NCBI GenBank assembly: GCA_012719495.1
Contig: JAAYAG010000055.1
Span: forward strand, 1-64,000
Origin: Bacteroidales bacterium
GTDB lineage: Bacteria > Bacteroidota > Bacteroidia > Bacteroidales > Prolixibacteraceae
Reading direction: 5' to 3'
DNA: 64,000 bases
Part shown: in pieces, positions 1 through 11,727 of the stretch
How positions within the stretch are numbered: the first letter of the stretch is position 1
How the letters are laid out: every line of letters starts with the position of its first letter
The notes under the pieces: model-generated
The model's input: only the letters and a program-made list of their open reading frames with translations
What the model was told of the DNA's origin: nothing
Database searches by the model: none
Translations under genes and position numbers: made by a program

Positions 1-71
1 GTATGATGATATAAAGAAAAGTAAAGAAGAGAAAAGATAAAAGTAGAGAATAAATTTCTGCGAGACTTAAG

Positions 72-105
72 GATGTCACCTTTCTCGAAGGGTGGCATCT
101 TTTTT
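72..105 (+). terminator. Rho-independent terminator of an off-window gene
   Basis: A 9-bp stem (72-80 with 91-99, one G-U pair) with a 10-nt loop is followed by a run of T. It would end a plus-strand gene lying left of the window. The T run touches the left arm of the inverted repeat at 104-172. Confidence 0.75.
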
Positions 106-172
106 ACTGGTAACTTTATGCATTCTTATATTTATATTGAAGCAAAATAACAGCGAAATAAGTTACCAGTAA
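104..172. repeat. Perfect 13-bp inverted repeat around a 43-bp AT-rich core
   Basis: TTACTGGTAACTT at 104-116 is exactly the reverse complement of 160-172. The pairing stops on both sides, so the arms are sharply bounded. The repeat lies between the upstream terminator and the lipoprotein gene that starts at 220. It could be an operator, a long-loop RNA hairpin or a small invertible segment. The sequence alone does not decide. Confidence 0.8.
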
Positions 173-219
173 GGGATAAGCCATTATACTATAATAAATA
201 ATATTTTAAAAATGCGGTG

Positions 220-2883
220 ATGAAATCGATAAAACTACCCATACTTGTTTTTTTCATAGCTGTTCCTTTTCTGTTTTCTTGCACCAATCAAAAAAAACAG
301 GAGTCAATAGATATAAAGGAGTGGCATATTCTTGGGCCATTCAAAACAGTCGGTCAAGTTGATAATTTGCAGTACAATAATTTGGCGAAATGGGGATTTG
401 ACGAGAAAACGATTGATTATTCATCGTTTATTGGCATCGCTCCAGATTCGGGAGTAACAAACTCAATTTATACCTTAGATTCTCAAATCATCGATTTCAG
501 CAAGCATTTTAGCATCAAAGATTTTCTGGGGAACGCCTATGCTGCCTGTTCTTTTAGTGTGAGCGATACCGCCGGTTATTACATCAATTTTTCGTGCGAC
601 GATGGGGGAAAAGTGTACCTGAACAACGAAGAGTTTATTGATTTGCCAAAAGCCGGGGCAATGCTGAATTTCGAAATCTATAGACCCATTAAGCTAAAGA
701 AAGGAAATAACTTTCTCTTAATCAAGGTTAATAACAGCCTGATGGACTGGCAGGCCAGCATCAAAATAAAGAAGTATAGCGAGGAAGATATGGATGAACA
801 CCGGAATGTGTTGGCTTGGTTAAACAACAATACTTTTTTTAAATACAGTATATACGACACAACCAATACGGTAATTCTCTCCAAAAACCTTTCAGGCAAT
901 AAATTGAAATTCGAGATTTTATCGGATAAAAAAAGTCCGGTATTGGAGGGAATGATTCAAGGCAACACCAACCAGCACCCCAACATTTCCGGATTGCCAG
1001 ATGGATTGTATTGTGCAGTTCTGCACGTAAATGGCATTGAACTTACCCAAGATATTTATAAAGGTGATCTTGAAAAAGAATTAGCAAGGATCACCACGCA
1101 TTTAAAGGACTTGAAAACGGGCGACTTAAGCTTAAAAGGAACCATCGATGCAAACATCACCAGATTTAACCATTTGATGAAACCGGAAAACCGGGGAAGC
1201 AATTTCGCGGATAAACAAAACAGGCAGCGAAAGCTCATTTATTTATACAAAACCCTTGTTGCGCTGGAAAAAAACGTTTCGGAAGGAAAAACAAATCAGG
1301 GATTACCGGGCATTGTTCTTCACAGTTTTGCCTCGAGGATTGACGATCGCAATCAATTCTACGTTTCCCATGCTCCGCGCGATTATGATCCAAAAATAAA
1401 ATATCCGGTTGCAATTTATGTGCCTGCAAGGGTAACAACCCATCGTCCATACCTCGAAAGCATGAGGGTAGCCGATGTTGCATTTCAGGAGAATCTTCAA
1501 TATTGGTCTGATAAATATCAGATGATTATTTTAGAGCCTTTTGGCAGAGTGGTTGGCCGTTTTAATTTTAATTCGATTGAAGAGACCGATTTGTTTGAAT
1601 TGTTAAGTTCGGCAAAAGCAAGTTATACTATGGATACGACACGTATGTTTCTAATAGGAAGTTGCCTGTCGGCAGACAGGGCACTAAGGCTTGCAGTAAG
1701 GTATCCTCATTTGTTCGCGGGCCTGGGTTTCGTTTCTCCGGCTTTTGCTTCAAACTTCTCAGATCAGAAATGGGACATAAAGAATTTGCCGTTCGATTTT
1801 CTTGAAAACATTAAGAAAATGCCCATATTCATTATTCACAGCAAAAATGATAAGCATACCGACATTTCCAATAGTTTATTTTTCGAAAAACTAGCAAAGG
1901 AAAACCATTTAGAGCGATTCACATTTATACAAACAGAGAATGACATCGAAGAATTTTTGTGGTACAAGTATGCAAAAAATGTATTCGACTTTATTTCGAA
2001 ACAGGAACCGAACTCAGCCTTGAAGCTTAATTCGTTAAAAATGAATGATTTTGACTACAGTACCAATCAAATAGTGACTATTCTCGAAAGAGACAAGCGC
2101 AACGTAATTAGCCGAATAGCTTTGAATATTGATAAAAACGACGTTGGTGCTGAAACGTCGAATGTTAGCAATTTTCAGATTGATCTTTCAAAACTCCAAT
2201 TGAATAAGGATGAGCCTATTTCAATTCAAGAGAATGGAACACTGTTATATAGCGGAGCTTTTCCAAAAGATGGCATCTTTACCAAAAAACAACAGATAAA
2301 ACTCGAAAATAATCCATTAGAAGGACCTTTTACTAAAATTTTTACTGACCGGTTTATCATTGTTATTGGGAGTTCAGGTACGCCCAAGGCAACAGATAAA
2401 AACAAAAAGACGGCGGAATTCTTTAATAAAGCCTGGAACGATAAATACTTTAACGATTGCATTGTAAGATATGATTATCAGATAACAGACTCAGACATCA
2501 AGAATGCAAATTTATTCCTCATCGGAGATTTTACATCAAATAAGATTTTAAAGAATCTGGAGGGGAGAATTCCAATTAGTATTGAAAATAACAAAATTAC
2601 AATTGCTGATCACCCGGTGAATGGCAGGGACCTGAATGTGTATATGGCATATCCAAATCCGGAAAATTGTGGAAAGTTCATTGGGATTTTCTCCGGAAAT
2701 ATTGAGCAAAACATTTTTAATTTGATGGATATCAGCAAAAGTGAGTTTATTAGGTTGCTGAGTCTGTACGGAGAAGAAGCTGCCTATTTTGACATTTCTT
2801 GTTTTGGTTGGTATGACTATAAAGTATGGGATAATTCTGGAACAAACCTTTATTCTGGTTATTTTGATGACGATCATAGTTAA
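220..2883 (+). CDS. Lipoprotein with N-terminal carbohydrate-binding-like region and degenerate alpha/beta-hydrolase domain
   Basis: A predicted lipoprotein: a hydrophobic signal ends in the lipobox-like FLFSC, so it should be anchored in an outer membrane leaflet. Roughly residues 30-190 contain a W-x-x-LGPF start and a beta-rich CDDGGKVYLNN segment, resembling PA14-like or sugar-binding modules that precede secreted hydrolases. Roughly residues 365-600 look like an alpha/beta-hydrolase of the esterase/S9 type, with a nucleophile elbow at GSCLSA. There Cys482 occupies the usual Ser position and Ser replaces the last Gly. An acidic residue may lie in HSKNDKHTD, but I see no clear catalytic His. 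The roughly 280-residue C-terminal region is unrecognised. GTG at 217 is in frame, but ATG at 220 is the more likely start. Substrate and activity are unknown; it may be non-catalytic. Confidence 0.7.
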   Translation: MKSIKLPILVFFIAVPFLFSCTNQKKQESIDIKEWHILGPFKTVGQVDNLQYNNLAKWGFDEKTIDYSSFIGIAPDSGVTNSIYTLDSQIIDFSKHFSIKDFLGNAYAACSFSVSDTAGYYINFSCDDGGKVYLNNEEFIDLPKAGAMLNFEIYRPIKLKKGNNFLLIKVNNSLMDWQASIKIKKYSEEDMDEHRNVLAWLNNNTFFKYSIYDTTNTVILSKNLSGNKLKFEILSDKKSPVLEGMIQGNTNQHPNISGLPDGLYCAVLHVNGIELTQDIYKGDLEKELARITTHLKDLKTGDLSLKGTIDANITRFNHLMKPENRGSNFADKQNRQRKLIYLYKTLVALEKNVSEGKTNQGLPGIVLHSFASRIDDRNQFYVSHAPRDYDPKIKYPVAIYVPARVTTHRPYLESMRVADVAFQENLQYWSDKYQMIILEPFGRVVGRFNFNSIEETDLFELLSSAKASYTMDTTRMFLIGSCLSADRALRLAVRYPHLFAGLGFVSPAFASNFSDQKWDIKNLPFDFLENIKKMPIFIIHSKNDKHTDISNSLFFEKLAKENHLERFTFIQTENDIEEFLWYKYAKNVFDFISKQEPNSALKLNSLKMNDFDYSTNQIVTILERDKRNVISRIALNIDKNDVGAETSNVSNFQIDLSKLQLNKDEPISIQENGTLLYSGAFPKDGIFTKKQQIKLENNPLEGPFTKIFTDRFIIVIGSSGTPKATDKNKKTAEFFNKAWNDKYFNDCIVRYDYQITDSDIKNANLFLIGDFTSNKILKNLEGRIPISIENNKITIADHPVNGRDLNVYMAYPNPENCGKFIGIFSGNIEQNIFNLMDISKSEFIRLLSLYGEEAAYFDISCFGWYDYKVWDNSGTNLYSGYFDDDHS

Positions 2884-3116
2884 TAAGGTGAGTTCAATCT
2901 GTGCAGCTAATAAAATACGAGTTTCATTCAAAAGAAGGATCATATCATTCACGTGGGCAAGGCAGCCATGCAGTATTTTCACCTCAAGTTCTGTAGGCAT
3001 ATTCTTTTTTTCGAAATATAGGAGAGCCTTGTTGGTTTGGTTTCTAAATAAAATACTTAACTTTAAAAGAGGTTTTGTTGTGATTGAAAAACTGGCACTA
3101 ATAATTGGCTTTTCCT

Positions 3117-4061
3117 ATGGCTTTGATTCACTTCAAGAAAGAAAATTTAAAAAAGCTAAAATATCCTTTTTTTAGTTTGTTGTCGGTTGTTGCAATCATT
3201 GTTGTTTTGTTTTTGCTATTACCCATCGATATTCAGCAATCGTTAGCATGGGGCATTTATATTATTTCAGCTGTTTTTGGCATTTTTCTTGGAGTGCTTT
3301 TGTCAAGGCTAAACACAATGCATATCAGATTGTTGAAAGAGAAAGAGGAGTTTAGAAAGAAGAATAATGAAATTCACTCCTACATGGCAAATGTAGTTCA
3401 CGACTTACGTTCTCCAATGGCGACTATCTATATGATTTCTGAATTGCTTGAAAATGATTTGGAATCAATCAGTGAATCGGAGCGCGAATTGCTTACTACC
3501 ATTAAAAATACATCGTCGTCAATGCTTGACAGAATTTGTTATATTCTTGACAATAGCAGGCTGGAAAAAGGATTGAATTCTGGGAATATGATTGCAGGTA
3601 ATCCGTATGAAGTTCTTATTGAAGCGGTAAAGAAACATCACATTTTGGCTATTGAAAAGAATATAGAGATTGATTTTTCACAGGTCGATGAATTTTTAAT
3701 AAATGTTCAATTTGAAAAAGAAGCCTTGGACAGTGTTTTTTGTAATTTAATCAGCAATGCCATAAAATATTCGATGCCCGACACTAAAATAAGTATTGCG
3801 TCGTATATTGAAAAAGATATGATTCGGTTTAGTGTTCAGGATCAGGGGCTTGGGATGACATCCGATGATCTTGAAAAGGTTTTTGGCGAATTTACACGAC
3901 TAAGCGCAAAACCTACAGGTAATGAACCGTCATCAGGGCTGGGGCTTTCTATTGTGAAAAAGTTTGTTGAAGCAATGGGGGGCGAAGTATTTGCATTTTC
4001 CGAAGGAAAAGGTAAAGGGGCTACGTTTTCTTTTACCCTTAAATTAAAGAATAAGAGATAG
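3117..4061 (+). CDS. Membrane-bound sensor histidine kinase, orphan
   Basis: Two transmembrane segments lie near residues 17-34 and 43-62, with almost no periplasmic loop between them. A short charged coiled coil follows, then a HisKA domain with the phospho-acceptor His95 in VVHDLRSP. The HATPase_c domain shows the N box (NLISNAIKYS), the G1 box (DQGLGM) and the G2 box (GLGLSIVKKF). All expected kinase motifs are present. With no sensor domain it may sense within the membrane or rely on a partner. No response regulator is nearby. An in-frame TTG at 3105 exists, but ATG 3117 is preferred. Confidence 0.88.
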   Translation: MALIHFKKENLKKLKYPFFSLLSVVAIIVVLFLLLPIDIQQSLAWGIYIISAVFGIFLGVLLSRLNTMHIRLLKEKEEFRKKNNEIHSYMANVVHDLRSPMATIYMISELLENDLESISESERELLTTIKNTSSSMLDRICYILDNSRLEKGLNSGNMIAGNPYEVLIEAVKKHHILAIEKNIEIDFSQVDEFLINVQFEKEALDSVFCNLISNAIKYSMPDTKISIASYIEKDMIRFSVQDQGLGMTSDDLEKVFGEFTRLSAKPTGNEPSSGLGLSIVKKFVEAMGGEVFAFSEGKGKGATFSFTLKLKNKR

Positions 4062-4103
4062 TTTTGCTATAGAGCAGGCATTTTTACATTTACAAAAAAA
4101 AGA

Positions 4104-4133
4104 AAACAGGAAGTTTTTTTTGACTTCCTGTTT
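4104..4133. terminator. Bidirectional terminator between histidine kinase and carB
   Basis: An 11-bp perfect stem (4104-4114 with 4123-4133) is flanked by A runs on the left and T-rich sequence on the right. It lies between convergent genes and can serve both strands. Confidence 0.8.
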
Positions 4134-4151
4134 CTATTTGTGGAATAAATA

Positions 4152-7355
<3,204 letters not shown>

Positions 7356-7443
7356 TGTGAGTGTTGTATAATATAGAAATGGTTATTTTTAAAATTTAAC
7401 GAAAATGATTCATGCTTTGTGATTTTTTCAGTTTTTTAGGGTT

Positions 7444-7451
7444 CAAAAATA
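7444..7451 (-). promoter_or_regulatory. -7-like promoter box for carB
   Basis: The minus strand reads TATTTTTG, matching the Bacteroidota TAnnTTTG box, about 90 nt upstream of the carB ATG. No convincing -33 element was identified. Confidence 0.4.
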
Positions 7452-7573
7452 GAAATTTAAATGCCCACACCCGAACTATTCAAAAATAATATTTCAACAC
7501 TTTTTTTAGATATTACTGACAAAATTCCGTTTTTCACTGAAATAAAAATAGCTAATTGTTTTTTCTGATGGTA

Positions 7574-7620
7574 AAAAAAGAAAAAAGCCCGTCAGTATGT
7601 ATAATTTTTACTGAACGGGC
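7574..7620 (-). terminator. Terminator of the thioredoxin operon
   Basis: A GC-rich stem (7587-7597 with 7609-7620, one bulge) is followed on the minus strand by a T-rich tract, just past the thioredoxin stop codon. Confidence 0.85.
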
Positions 7621-7647
7621 CGATTCTTCAACCACTTTTTATTGCTG

Positions 7648-8070
7648 TTAATTTGTTTTCTGTTGTAATATTTGTTTTATCTGATCGGCTTGAATAACTC
7701 CTACTCCTTGCCATTTTACTTCGCCTTTTTGAAAAAGGATGAGTGTTGGGATGCTTCGTATTCCATATTTCATGGCTGCGTCGCGATTCTTGTCGACATT
7801 AACTTTCAATATTTTGACTTTTCCTTGCATTTCGCTGGCTACTTGCTCAAGCACCGGAGCCATCATACGGCAAGGTGCACACCAGTCGGCATAAAAATCG
7901 ACCAATACAGGTTGTTTGCTGTTTATTATTTCGTTGAATGAACTCATGTTTTCTAGTATCTGTATGGTATTTGTTGTTGTGTTGTTATTTTCTCTCTTTT
8001 CTTTGCATGCACCTAACAAAAATGAGGTGACAAGTACAACCATAAAGGCAATATTCTTAACCTTTCTCAT
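7648..8070 (-). CDS. Lipoprotein thioredoxin
   Basis: A 140-residue protein with an N-terminal hydrophobic signal ending in a lipobox (FLLGAC), followed by a linker and a thioredoxin fold. The redox motif is ADWCAPCRMM, with CAPC instead of the usual CGPC, and the conserved cis-Pro is in GIRSIPTL. It should reduce disulfides or act as a redox partner on the periplasmic side. An upstream extension is open in this frame, but it overlaps the preceding gene; the ATG at 8070 gives the lipoprotein signal and an ATGA overlap with that gene, indicating translational coupling. Confidence 0.88.
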   Translation of the reverse strand: MRKVKNIAFMVVLVTSFLLGACKEKRENNNTTTNTIQILENMSSFNEIINSKQPVLVDFYADWCAPCRMMAPVLEQVASEMQGKVKILKVNVDKNRDAAMKYGIRSIPTLILFQKGEVKWQGVGVIQADQIKQILQQKTN

Positions 8071-8306
8071 TGATCTTTTGTCGATTTGTTTGAGTTTTCG
8101 ATATCTTGTTTTTCTTGTCTTTTCTTTGATGGACTTGCAATAAGTATTCCCATCAACATTCCGTATAATGTTGTGTTGTGCCATGTTGATGTTATGGGGC
8201 AAGTTCCTGAATTGCAGCCAACAAATCGCCAATATAAGAATCCTGCAATGCCGCCTATAGCTATGCCAAGAATGTATTGTTTGTATGTTGAAATAAAGTT
8301 TTGCAT
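8067..8306 (-). CDS. DUF6132-type small membrane protein
   Basis: A 79-residue protein with two hydrophobic stretches (about residues 11-25 and 45-58) separated by a segment containing GCNSGTCPITS. The two cysteines and this arrangement fit the DUF6132 family, which in Bacteroidota is typically found next to thioredoxin and Crp/Fnr genes. Its last codons overlap the thioredoxin ATG by four bases. A role in envelope redox or sulfur handling is inference from the neighbours only. Confidence 0.75.
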   Translation of the reverse strand: MQNFISTYKQYILGIAIGGIAGFLYWRFVGCNSGTCPITSTWHNTTLYGMLMGILIASPSKKRQEKQDIENSNKSTKDQ

Positions 8307-8363
8307 TGTTTCTGTTTTTCTTACAAAGAAACAATGTACACAATATTAAATCAGTAACTATTG

Positions 8364-9020
8364 TCACACAAGGGACGAGAAGTCGATTTTATTGCGGCTA
8401 ATGATTATTTGCCCCGATTTTTCGAGTTGTTTCAGTAGCCTCGAGATCACTTCGCGTGACGAGGTAAGGTTTGTGGCAATTTCTTGGTGTGTTCCGGTAT
8501 AAATTGCCTCACCGGTAGCTTTGTATCGGTCGGTAAAGAATTTAACCAACCGTTCATCCATTTTTTTGAAGGCGATACCATCAATGGTAGTAAGTAGTTC
8601 ATCGAAACGGCTTCGGTAGGCGTACATTACAAACTCTTTCCAAGTGGAATAGCTAACCATCCATTTGTCGAGAAAATCAACAGGGATACGAATGATTTCT
8701 GTTTCTTCTTCGGCGTAGGCGGTTATGTTGCTTTGCATTCGTCCCATGCAACAAGTCAGAGCCATGGCGCAAACCTGCCCGGGGTTAAGGTAATAAAGAA
8801 GAATTTCACGGCCTTCGTCGTCGCGCCGACATACACGAATAAGCCCTTCAAGCACAATGGGGAAACTTCGAATGTATTTACCTTCCGACATCAGTTCTTC
8901 ATTGACATCGACGGTAATCCACTCGCCTGCTTTCGATATTTCGCTAATTAATTCGCTTTCTAAAAATGGAAATCGTTTTCGTAATACATCAACCGATACG
9001 GGAATGTTATGTGTTTCCAT
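8364..9020 (-). CDS. Crp/Fnr-family transcriptional regulator
   Basis: A 218-residue cyclic-nucleotide-binding-type regulator. The N-terminal half is the beta-roll (LEGLIRVCRRDDEGREILLYYL). A long dimerisation helix follows, and the C-terminal winged helix contains THQEIATNLTSSREVISRLLKQLEKSG, written here as a domain at about residues 167-193. The Fnr iron-sulfur cysteine cluster is absent, but a vicinal Cys pair occurs in ALTCCMGRM, a possible redox or ligand site. It is the first gene of a three-gene unit with DUF6132 and thioredoxin, so it probably controls its own operon. The effector is unknown. Confidence 0.9.
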   Translation of the reverse strand: METHNIPVSVDVLRKRFPFLESELISEISKAGEWITVDVNEELMSEGKYIRSFPIVLEGLIRVCRRDDEGREILLYYLNPGQVCAMALTCCMGRMQSNITAYAEEETEIIRIPVDFLDKWMVSYSTWKEFVMYAYRSRFDELLTTIDGIAFKKMDERLVKFFTDRYKATGEAIYTGTHQEIATNLTSSREVISRLLKQLEKSGQIIISRNKIDFSSLV

Positions 9021-9050
9021 GACAAATATTTGTTTTAATTTTTGTCAAAA

Positions 9051-9099
9051 TATAGTTAAAAAAGAAATTGGAACAATGAAAATGCTCACTGTCCCAATT
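9051..9099 (-). terminator. Terminator of the C1 peptidase gene
   Basis: On the minus strand a 14-bp stem with two G-U pairs (9086-9099 with 9066-9079) is followed by a T-rich tract. It lies 23 bp past the peptidase stop codon. Confidence 0.7.
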
Positions 9100-9121
9100 C
9101 TTTCTGCTTATTTTTTTAATA

Positions 9122-10330
9122 TTATTTGATGCCTAGCTTTGTTCTGATTGCCTTGGGTATGGCATCTTTGTGAATCATAAAGTCGATGGTACGCAATTGG
9201 ATATATGGTTTGCTGGCATAGAAATAGCCTCCATAATTATTGTATTCGCCCCATGAATTCTTGATCTTGTAGTAAGTGGTTCCATTTTGATCTTTAGCCG
9301 TTCCAATTATTTGCATGCCATGATCGTCGGTTGTTGTATAATTATCGAAATCTTCTTGCCTCATTTCCTGTGTAATATTTTTTTCTTTACCAGGTTTTTC
9401 AAGTTTATACAGTTCTGTTTCTTTTTCCTGTTCATCGAGCTTTTCCCATTTTGAAATTTCTGCATCTGACATTTCGGTAAGATTCGCTTCAGGGATAACA
9501 GCAACTCCTTTGTTTTTCGATGCAAAACCACGGTCGCTAACATCGGCGCCCCATGCTACCGTGTAACCGTTGGCCAAGGCGTAATCGATTATTTCCATCA
9601 TTTCATTGAGTGGTACGTTGTAGATTTCATCCCAAAGCCAGTTGTCAGGTATTTCGACAATGAATTTTTCGTAGAATGGGTGATGCGTGAATGAACCTAT
9701 TTCGACATAATCGTCGGGATTTATTTTAAGATAATCGGAAGCAAAACTTTTTGGAGTATAAGTGGTTCCTTTGTAAGTGAATTTTTCAGGAACCGTACCC
9801 AGATAATTGTTCAGCAGGTCTTTGAATGCGTTGCGCCAGACGGTGGTAAGTTTTTTATTGTCATTTTTTATCACTCCGTCAAGAAAGGCCTTGAGAGCAG
9901 TGTCCATTTCGCCGTGAACGGGTTTCTTTTCGCCAATAGCAAGTCCTGAAAATGCAGACTCGGGAACCATCCCAAAATTTTTCAGAGCCCAGGTTACATC
10001 GTGAAAAGCGCCGCCAGGCCCAAAATTTGTGTTACCGTGCATGCGAACATATCTATCGGCTTTTGCATAATAACTGTTCCAAACAACAAACATTTCAGAA
10101 AGATCGGCTTCGGGCAAACCCTTTCTGATCATTTCTGATTCGATAAACGAAAGCCCTGAGAATGACCAGCATGTGCCCGAACGATGTTGGTCTTTTACAG
10201 GAGTTGTTGGCAAACTAATGATATCGGTAAACACGTACCCACTGCTATCGGCAGCTGGTTTTACCTCCTGTGCATTCACGCAAAGCCCAATAAAAATGCC
10301 TGCAAGCAGGCCGATTCTATGTTTTTTCAT
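9122..10330 (-). CDS. Secreted bleomycin-hydrolase/PepC-type cysteine peptidase
   Basis: A papain-fold (C1B) aminopeptidase-like protein of 402 residues. An N-terminal signal peptide ends near CVNAQ, so unlike cytosolic PepC it should be exported. The catalytic triad is intact: Cys54 in SGTCWSFSG, His337 in TDDHGMQ and Asn358 in KNSWGEY. Residues 285-325 form a highly charged Glu/Lys insertion. It probably degrades peptides in the periplasm. The gene is monocistronic, with its own terminator and a gap of 67 bp to tag upstream. Confidence 0.92.
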   Translation of the reverse strand: MKKHRIGLLAGIFIGLCVNAQEVKPAADSSGYVFTDIISLPTTPVKDQHRSGTCWSFSGLSFIESEMIRKGLPEADLSEMFVVWNSYYAKADRYVRMHGNTNFGPGGAFHDVTWALKNFGMVPESAFSGLAIGEKKPVHGEMDTALKAFLDGVIKNDNKKLTTVWRNAFKDLLNNYLGTVPEKFTYKGTTYTPKSFASDYLKINPDDYVEIGSFTHHPFYEKFIVEIPDNWLWDEIYNVPLNEMMEIIDYALANGYTVAWGADVSDRGFASKNKGVAVIPEANLTEMSDAEISKWEKLDEQEKETELYKLEKPGKEKNITQEMRQEDFDNYTTTDDHGMQIIGTAKDQNGTTYYKIKNSWGEYNNYGGYFYASKPYIQLRTIDFMIHKDAIPKAIRTKLGIK

Positions 10331-10397
10331 ACTTTTTAAGAATTTGAGGCGTAAAAATAGGTCTTTATAAGTTATCGAAACAGGGTAAAAGTCAGTT

Positions 10398-10964
10398 TTA
10401 TGCAGAAAGTTCGCTGTGCCGGTAACAACCTACAATATGGTCGTTTACGAGCCCAGTGGCTTGCATAAAAGAATACACAATTGTTGGCCCAACAAAGGTA
10501 AATCCTCTCATCTTTAGATCTTTTGATATTTTTATGGCTAAATCGGTTTGGGCTGGAACTTGGCTTAGCGAATTGAAATGGTTTATAATAGGTTTTTTGT
10601 TAGTGAATTGCCAAATGTAGTTGTCAAAACTTCCGAATTCGGTCTTGATAGTTAAAAATGCTTTTGCATTGGCAATGGTGGCGATTATTTTTCTGCGATT
10701 ACGAATTATTGAGGTGTCTCGCATAAGGTTTTCAATATTCGCTTCATTAAAATTGGCAACAATTTTAGGGTTGAAACCGGCAAATGCATTCCGATAGCCT
10801 TCGCGTCGTTTCAGGATGGTTATCCAACTGAGCCCGGCCTGTGCGCTTTCGAGTACAAGGAACTCAAAAAAAAGGTTGTCGTCGTGTACGGGTACACCCC
10901 ATTCTTCATCGTGATATTTCCTGTATATGTCAGAACTTTCGCACCAAGGGCAACGCATTTTCAT
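10398..10964 (-). CDS. tag: DNA-3-methyladenine glycosylase I
   Basis: A base-excision repair enzyme that removes 3-methyladenine from alkylated DNA. The 188-residue length fits the family. The zinc ligands of E. coli Tag are conserved in position: Cys5 and His18 at the N-terminus, His176 and Cys180 at the C-terminus. Glu39 in LVLESAQAGLSW corresponds to the catalytic/recognition glutamate. It follows the DUF4924 gene by 17 bp and probably shares its promoter at about 11580. Confidence 0.95.
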   Translation of the reverse strand: MKMRCPWCESSDIYRKYHDEEWGVPVHDDNLFFEFLVLESAQAGLSWITILKRREGYRNAFAGFNPKIVANFNEANIENLMRDTSIIRNRRKIIATIANAKAFLTIKTEFGSFDNYIWQFTNKKPIINHFNSLSQVPAQTDLAIKISKDLKMRGFTFVGPTIVYSFMQATGLVNDHIVGCYRHSELSA

Positions 10965-10981
10965 AAAATAAATTTTTCTGT

Positions 10982-11527
10982 TTATTCTTCTGTTTCAAGT
11001 TCGCCTGTCTCCCACTCTTTGAACAACATGGATAGGTGGTTCAGGAAGTTACCAAATTTCCATATAGCCACTTGAGTTCCATCGCTAAGTTCTTGATTTT
11101 TCATTTTTAGCATCAGTATCATGTACAAAGCGTTTAATACAATTTCAATGTCATTGTGGTTCAGTCCCGATTTTTGCCTAATATAGTCAATATCAAGAGC
11201 TATGTCGGAGTAAAGTTTTTGGTATTCTGCGTTGATACTTTTTTTTATAACAAGTTGATGAAACTGATCCAGTTCATTGGTCAGGTTAATTAGAAACTGT
11301 AGATGCCCTGCTTTTTGTATTTGTTCTTTCTGCATCATAACTACCAGGTTTTTGTACCAGTTAAAGATGCGTGTTCGAAGTTCTTCGTCGGCATGGTATT
11401 GACTAACCAGTTCGCTGTCAATTTTTTCCATATCGAAATTATATGCCCTGATCAGGTCTTCAATTTGCCATAAATAGAGGATGTATTCTACTATGTTGTT
11501 TTTCCTTTTTTCTTCTGCAACGACCAT
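10982..11527 (-). CDS. DUF4924 family protein
   Basis: An all-helical 181-residue cytoplasmic protein recognised by its N-terminal IVEYILYLWQIEDLIRAYN, typical of the Bacteroidota DUF4924 family. It has no signal peptide or membrane segment. Function is unknown. It is the first gene of a two-gene unit with tag, and this does not by itself imply a repair role. Confidence 0.8.
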   Translation of the reverse strand: MVVAEEKRKNNIVEYILYLWQIEDLIRAYNFDMEKIDSELVSQYHADEELRTRIFNWYKNLVVMMQKEQIQKAGHLQFLINLTNELDQFHQLVIKKSINAEYQKLYSDIALDIDYIRQKSGLNHNDIEIVLNALYMILMLKMKNQELSDGTQVAIWKFGNFLNHLSMLFKEWETGELETEE

Positions 11528-11576
11528 TTAATGAGTTTTTTACGATTTTGAATTAGGCTTCTGAACTCTTATTATA

Positions 11577-11584
11577 CAAAGATA
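11577..11584 (-). promoter_or_regulatory. -7-like promoter box for DUF4924-tag
   Basis: The minus strand reads TATCTTTG, matching TAnnTTTG, 50 nt upstream of the DUF4924 start. Confidence 0.45.
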
Positions 11585-11682
11585 CTCCTTTTGTTGTTGA
11601 CAGGTAGACGATTAACTGTTTATTTATTTTTTTCAACTAAAACAGTCTGTTAAGACAATATTTAAACGGGTTTTATGTACTA

Positions 11683-11709
11683 AAAAGGCCGCTATTTCAG
11701 CGGCCTTTT
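11683..11709 (-). terminator. Terminator of yidC
   Basis: A perfect 11-bp stem (AAAAGGCCGCT with its complement) and a 5-nt loop lie directly after the yidC stop codon, with T-rich sequence on the minus-strand 3' side. Confidence 0.85.
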
Positions 11710-11727
11710 GGTATACTTTTAAGAAAT

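Noticed and set aside
2548-3000. A minus-strand open frame of 150 codons whose first 40 residues (starting MPTELEVKILHG) look protein-like
   Set aside because: Most of it lies antisense inside the lipoprotein gene, and only about 117 bp fall in the intergenic gap. It could be a gene remnant, but I recognise no family, so it is not listed as a gene.
3003-3136. Possible M-box or other known metal riboswitch as the explanation for the corA leader (searched at 23003-23136)
   Set aside because: The leader is shorter than an M-box aptamer and I could not match its conserved core. The competing-hairpin model fits better. The coordinates of the region examined are 23003-23136.
8071-8367. An upstream extension of the thioredoxin frame
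   Set aside because: It overlaps the DUF6132 gene out of frame, and the lipoprotein signal begins at the ATG at 8070.
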